Source: Pseudomonadota bacterium
GTDB taxonomy: Bacteria; Pseudomonadota; Alphaproteobacteria; Rhizobiales; Xanthobacteraceae
Length of the DNA: 7,332 bases
Assembly (NCBI GenBank): GCA_023431725.1
Contig: JAEYVN010000025.1
Coordinates: 1-7,332 of the forward strand
Reading direction: 5' to 3'
Shown one piece after another: positions 5,472 to 7,332 of this stretch (position 1 is the first letter of the stretch; every line of letters starts with the position of its first letter). The position numbers and the translations under genes were made by a program. The notes beneath the pieces are model-generated. The model was not told where the DNA came from and made no database searches. It saw only the letters and a list, made by a program, of their open reading frames with translations.

Positions 5472-6041
5472 TCAACCATTCGCCTTGAGATAATCCGTCA
5501 GGCTCGACTTCTCATAGGCCTTCTGCTGGACGAAGCGAAACATCGCCAGAAACGGCTTCGGCTCCATGTAGCCTTGCCAGCGTGCGACTTCGCGCGCAGC
5601 CGGCTTCCTGTCGGCCAGACCATCGATGGAATCCGGAAAGAACTGGAAGGTCGGCGTGTAACGGACGCCATATTTCTGCGCGAATTGCTTCTCGGGCAGC
5701 TTCTGCCCGTCGAAATCAGTCACCTCGCGTGAGCCGACGATGTTCAGCTGCAGGACCTCGAACTTGTCCTTGATGAAGGTTTCGATCGCCGGATCGGCGA
5801 GATTGATCTCGTGGATCTTCTTGCAATAGGGGCAGCCCTTCAGCTCCCACATGATGACGAGCCGCTTGTTCTTGCCGTTCGCGTCTTTCAGGTCGTCAGG
5901 CAGTTCGAGGAAGCTCTCGAGGAACCAGGGCTTCGTATAGAGGCCGTCGTCGTTCAGCTTCAGCTCGGACGCCGCGGCGAGGCGGGGGAAGGGCGCCAGC
6001 AATGCCGCCGACCCAGCCAACAGGGTTCTGCGTGAGATCAT
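5472..6041 (-). CDS. soxW: SoxW-like periplasmic thioredoxin
   Basis: Thiol-disulfide protein of the SoxW type, expected to keep Sox cysteines (notably that of SoxY) reduced in the periplasm. The product is 189 residues. The start MISRRTLLAGSAALLAP matches a twin-arginine signal and resembles that of SoxB. The active site is CPYC (C70, C73) within WELKGCPYCKK, and the cis-proline is P130 in RYTPTF, both in the usual thioredoxin order. The ATG at 6041 is preferred for the signal peptide and a weak GGTGG site; an in-frame ATG at 6071 would add ten residues but has no ribosome site. The frame stays open further upstream to 6554, which runs antisense to soxS and is not coding. SoxV, the usual membrane partner, is not in the window. 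The thioredoxin assignment is secure; the SoxW name follows from family resemblance and context. Confidence 0.87.
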   Translation of the reverse strand: MISRRTLLAGSAALLAPFPRLAAASELKLNDDGLYTKPWFLESFLELPDDLKDANGKNKRLVIMWELKGCPYCKKIHEINLADPAIETFIKDKFEVLQLNIVGSREVTDFDGQKLPEKQFAQKYGVRYTPTFQFFPDSIDGLADRKPAAREVARWQGYMEPKPFLAMFRFVQQKAYEKSSLTDYLKANG

Positions 6042-6074
6042 CGGGTTGGCCACCAGCGCCTGAGAATCCATGAC

Positions 6075-6090
6075 ATTCGCGATTTTGCAA
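6075..6090 (+). promoter_or_regulatory. Candidate SoxR operator 3 (soxW/soxS)
   Basis: Reading ATTC-N8-GCAA inclusive of 6075-6090, with TTGCAA at 6085-6090, this fits AT(T/G)C-N8-G(A/C)A(A/T). On the minus strand it is TTGCAA-N6-GAATGT, close to the TGCAA-N6-GCATGTATT core of the soxA and soxR sites. Its position between the rightward -35 and -10 and against the leftward TATAAT would let one bound repressor block both genes. Confidence 0.55.
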
Positions 6091-6114
6091 TTATATGGTC
6101 GGCGTAGTTTTGCT

Positions 6115-6122
6115 GGAAGGGG
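6115..6122 (+). promoter_or_regulatory. soxS ribosome binding site (supports GTG start)
   Basis: GGAAGGGG lies 6 bases before the GTG at 6129. The in-frame TTG at 6123 directly abuts this element and would have no usable ribosome site, so GTG is chosen. Confidence 0.7.
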
Positions 6123-6128
6123 TTGGGC

Positions 6129-6470
6129 GTGCGCATCCTGACGGGCTTGCTTGCTGTTTTTGCATTGATGGCCTCGGTGCTGCCGGCATCGTCCGCCGAG
6201 CTGGTGATGTACCGCCGGGCCGGCTGTCCGTATTGCCTGAACTGGGATCGTGAAATCGGACCGATTTACCCGAAAACCGATGTCGGCAAGTCGCTGCCGT
6301 TGCGGCAGGTGCATCTCGACCGCGGCAAGGATACCTCGGTCGAACTCAAGAGCCCGGTTCGTTACACCCCGACCTTCGTCCTTGTGGAGGACGGCAAGGA
6401 GAAGGCTCGGATCGAGGGCTATCCAGGAGAATTCTTTTTTTGGGCCCGTTTGGAAAAGCTTTTGCTCTGA
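6129..6470 (+). CDS. soxS: SoxS, small periplasmic thioredoxin-like protein
   Basis: SoxS proteins reactivate the Sox enzyme system by reducing wrongly oxidised cysteines, SoxY in particular. The product is 113 residues with a Sec signal (MRILTGLLAVFALMASVLPASSA, cleavage about residue 23). Immediately after it comes a compact thioredoxin fold: ELVMYRRAGCPYC with C33 and C36, then the cis-proline P81 in RYTPTF, and PGEFFFW near the end, which is typical of this family. A run of seven T (6435-6441) encodes part of FFFW. It is the first gene of soxS-soxR-soxT, diverges from soxW, and is 83 bp before soxR. The soxSRT order is known from Pseudaminobacter salicylatoxidans. Identification is good. 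Confidence 0.88.
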   Translation: MRILTGLLAVFALMASVLPASSAELVMYRRAGCPYCLNWDREIGPIYPKTDVGKSLPLRQVHLDRGKDTSVELKSPVRYTPTFVLVEDGKEKARIEGYPGEFFFWARLEKLLL

Positions 6471-6503
6471 CGCCTGCTGACTTTGAAAGTTCCATCCCTT
6501 CCC

Positions 6504-6529
6504 AATACTTGCAAGATGGCGCATGTATT
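6504..6529 (-). promoter_or_regulatory. Candidate SoxR operator 4 (autoregulation)
   Basis: AATACTTGC-N8-GCATGTATT: 9-bp arms with 8 of 9 positions complementary and an 8-bp spacer, the best inverted repeat among the four sites. It ends 24 bp before the soxR start codon. A weak promoter (TTGAAA at 6483-6488, AATACT at 6504-6509, 15-bp spacing) would be covered by it. ArsR-family regulators commonly repress themselves from such a site. On the minus strand the inner part reads ATGC-N8-GCAA. Confidence 0.68.
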
Positions 6530-6553
6530 CGCCCGTAACCCGGAGCGAGCGCA

Positions 6554-6901
6554 ATGGTAACTGCGACTTTGGCGCGCAAGGTCAAGAAGCCCGATCTTGA
6601 TGTCGACGAGCTGCTTCAGAACGCCAAGAAGGCGAGCGAATTCCTGAAGGCGCTGTCGCATGAAGCCCGGCTGGTGATCCTGTGCCTTCTGAGCGAGGGC
6701 GAGAAGTCGGTCTCCGAAATCGAGCAATTGCTGAAACTGCGTCAACCGGCGGTGTCACAGCAGCTCGCGCGATTGCGCGCCGACGATCTGGTCGAGACAC
6801 GCCGCGACGGCAAGAGCATCTATTACTCGCTTGCGCGCCCCGAGGTGCGGCAGGTGATCGAGGCACTTCATTCGGCATTCTGCGCGCCGAAGCCCGACTA
6901 A
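6554..6901 (+). CDS. soxR: SoxR, ArsR-family sulfur-sensing repressor
   Basis: Winged-helix repressor expected to hold the sox promoters off until sulfane or persulfide sulfur oxidises its cysteine pair. The product is 115 residues: helices around FLKALSHEARLVILCLL, the recognition helix RQPAVSQQLARLRADDLV, the wing ETRRDGKSIYYSL, and a last helix VIEALHSAF. Cysteines are C44 and C110, 66 residues apart. This is the same separation as C41 and C107 of Rhodobacter capsulatus SqrR as I recall them, and matches the BigR/SqrR/SoxR group rather than metal-binding ArsR (no CxC in the DNA-binding helix). The ATG at 6554 has GGAG (6542-6545) at good spacing. It is flanked by soxS and soxT. ArsR/SoxR-type identification is strong; the inducer is inferred from the family. 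It is not the unrelated MerR-family superoxide sensor also called SoxR. Confidence 0.92.
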   Translation: MVTATLARKVKKPDLDVDELLQNAKKASEFLKALSHEARLVILCLLSEGEKSVSEIEQLLKLRQPAVSQQLARLRADDLVETRRDGKSIYYSLARPEVRQVIEALHSAFCAPKPD

Positions 6902-6928
6902 CGGCTGGCGCGTTGACGGGGCTAGACG

Positions 6929-7332
6929 ATGATTGACGATCTCCCACTCAATATTCTGCGCTTGCTGCTGGGGCTCGGCCTTGGCCTCGCGTTCGGCTTC
7001 GTGGCGCGACGCGGGCGCTTCTGCACGCTCGGCGCGATCGAGGATTCCGTCTATGCCAACGATACGCGGCGGCTGCGCACATGGTTGCTGGCCATTGGCG
7101 TCGCGATCATCGGCGTGCATGCGCTGGAAATGTTCGGCGATCTCGATCTCAGCAAATCGATCTATACCGGCTCGCGGCTTGAACTCGGCGGCCTGATCAT
7201 CGGCGGCCTGATCTTTGGTTTCGGCATGGCGCTGAATGGCACCTGCGGCATGGGCACGCTGCGGCAGATCGGCGGTGGCGACCTGCGCGCTGTCATTACC
7301 TTCCTTGTCATGGGCGTTACCGCCATGATGAC
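6929..7332 (+). CDS. soxT: SoxT, YeeE/YedE-family sulfur permease (3' end beyond window)
   Basis: Inner-membrane transporter of the YeeE/YedE (TsuA-like) family, whose members carry thiosulfate or other sulfur compounds via conserved cysteines; in sox clusters it is called SoxT. The first 134 codons are present, about one third of a typical protein. Membrane segments are visible at about 9-26 (LGLGLAFGFVA), 50-66 (WLLAIGVAIIGVHAL), 86-104 (LGGLIIGGLIFGFGMAL) and beginning again at about 120. Cysteines typical of the family sit in GRFCTLGAI (C32) and NGTCGMG (C106). The ribosome site is weak (GGGG, 8 bases before the ATG). It is 27 bp after soxR and probably co-transcribed. The family is certain; the exact substrate is not known from sequence. 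Confidence 0.88.
   Translation, partial: MIDDLPLNILRLLLGLGLGLAFGFVARRGRFCTLGAIEDSVYANDTRRLRTWLLAIGVAIIGVHALEMFGDLDLSKSIYTGSRLELGGLIIGGLIFGFGMALNGTCGMGTLRQIGGGDLRAVITFLVMGVTAMM

Larger units (their letters stand above)
6042..6128. promoter_or_regulatory. Divergent soxW-soxS promoter region
   Basis: This short region must hold promoters for both thioredoxin genes. Leftward: TATAAT at 6095-6090 is a perfect -10, but the -35 is poor. Rightward: ATGACA (6070-6075) with 16 bp to TATATG (6092-6097) is a plausible promoter for soxS. The candidate SoxR site lies between the rightward elements and touches the leftward -10. Confidence 0.55.

Noticed and set aside
6042..6554. Upstream extension of the soxW frame to give 360 residues
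   Set aside because: It is antisense to soxS and lacks start signals; the Tat signal begins at the ATG at 6041.
1..7332. Search for CRISPR arrays, tRNA/rRNA genes, transposases or attachment sites
   Set aside because: None seen; gene content and composition are continuous with a resident metabolic locus.

Overview
The window is part of a sulfur-oxidation (sox) locus, almost certainly from an alphaproteobacterium of the Hyphomicrobiales (Bradyrhizobium/Rhodopseudomonas/Afipia/Starkeya-like). That placement is inferred from the high-GC codon use, the single-heme type of SoxA, the soxS-soxR-soxT gene order and the protein sequences. No species is claimed.

Layout: (1) 1-2489, minus strand: soxY, soxZ, soxB, transcribed leftward; soxB runs off the left edge. 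(2) 2490-2856: divergent control region holding two candidate operator sites, two leader hairpins and several small palindromes. (3) 2857-4940, plus strand: soxA, soxX and a Tat-exported DsrE-like protein gene. (4) 4941-5120: non-coding, ending in a good sigma-54-like promoter that serves a small unrecognised gene (5121-5429). (5) 5472-6041, minus strand: a SoxW-type thioredoxin. (6) 6129-7332, plus strand: soxS (small periplasmic thioredoxin), soxR (ArsR-family two-cysteine sulfur sensor) and soxT (YeeE/YedE permease, cut by the right edge).

How it works together: SoxAX joins thiosulfate to the C-terminal cysteine of SoxY (held by SoxZ), SoxB releases sulfate, and SoxS and SoxW probably keep periplasmic cysteines reduced. 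SoxT probably moves a sulfur species or reductant across the inner membrane, and SoxR shuts the cluster down when reactive sulfur is absent. soxC, soxD and soxV are not in the window; they may lie outside it.

The most valuable new observation is a shared imperfect inverted motif, AT(T/G)C-N8-G(A/C)A(A/T), found four times. All four copies lie in the three control regions that would need SoxR control (two in soxY/soxA, one in soxW/soxS, one before soxR). Two copies share a longer TGCAA-N6-GCATGTATT core. This looks like the SoxR operator and defines a local regulon. Second in interest is the sigma-54-like promoter in front of an orphan 102-residue gene inside the sox cluster.
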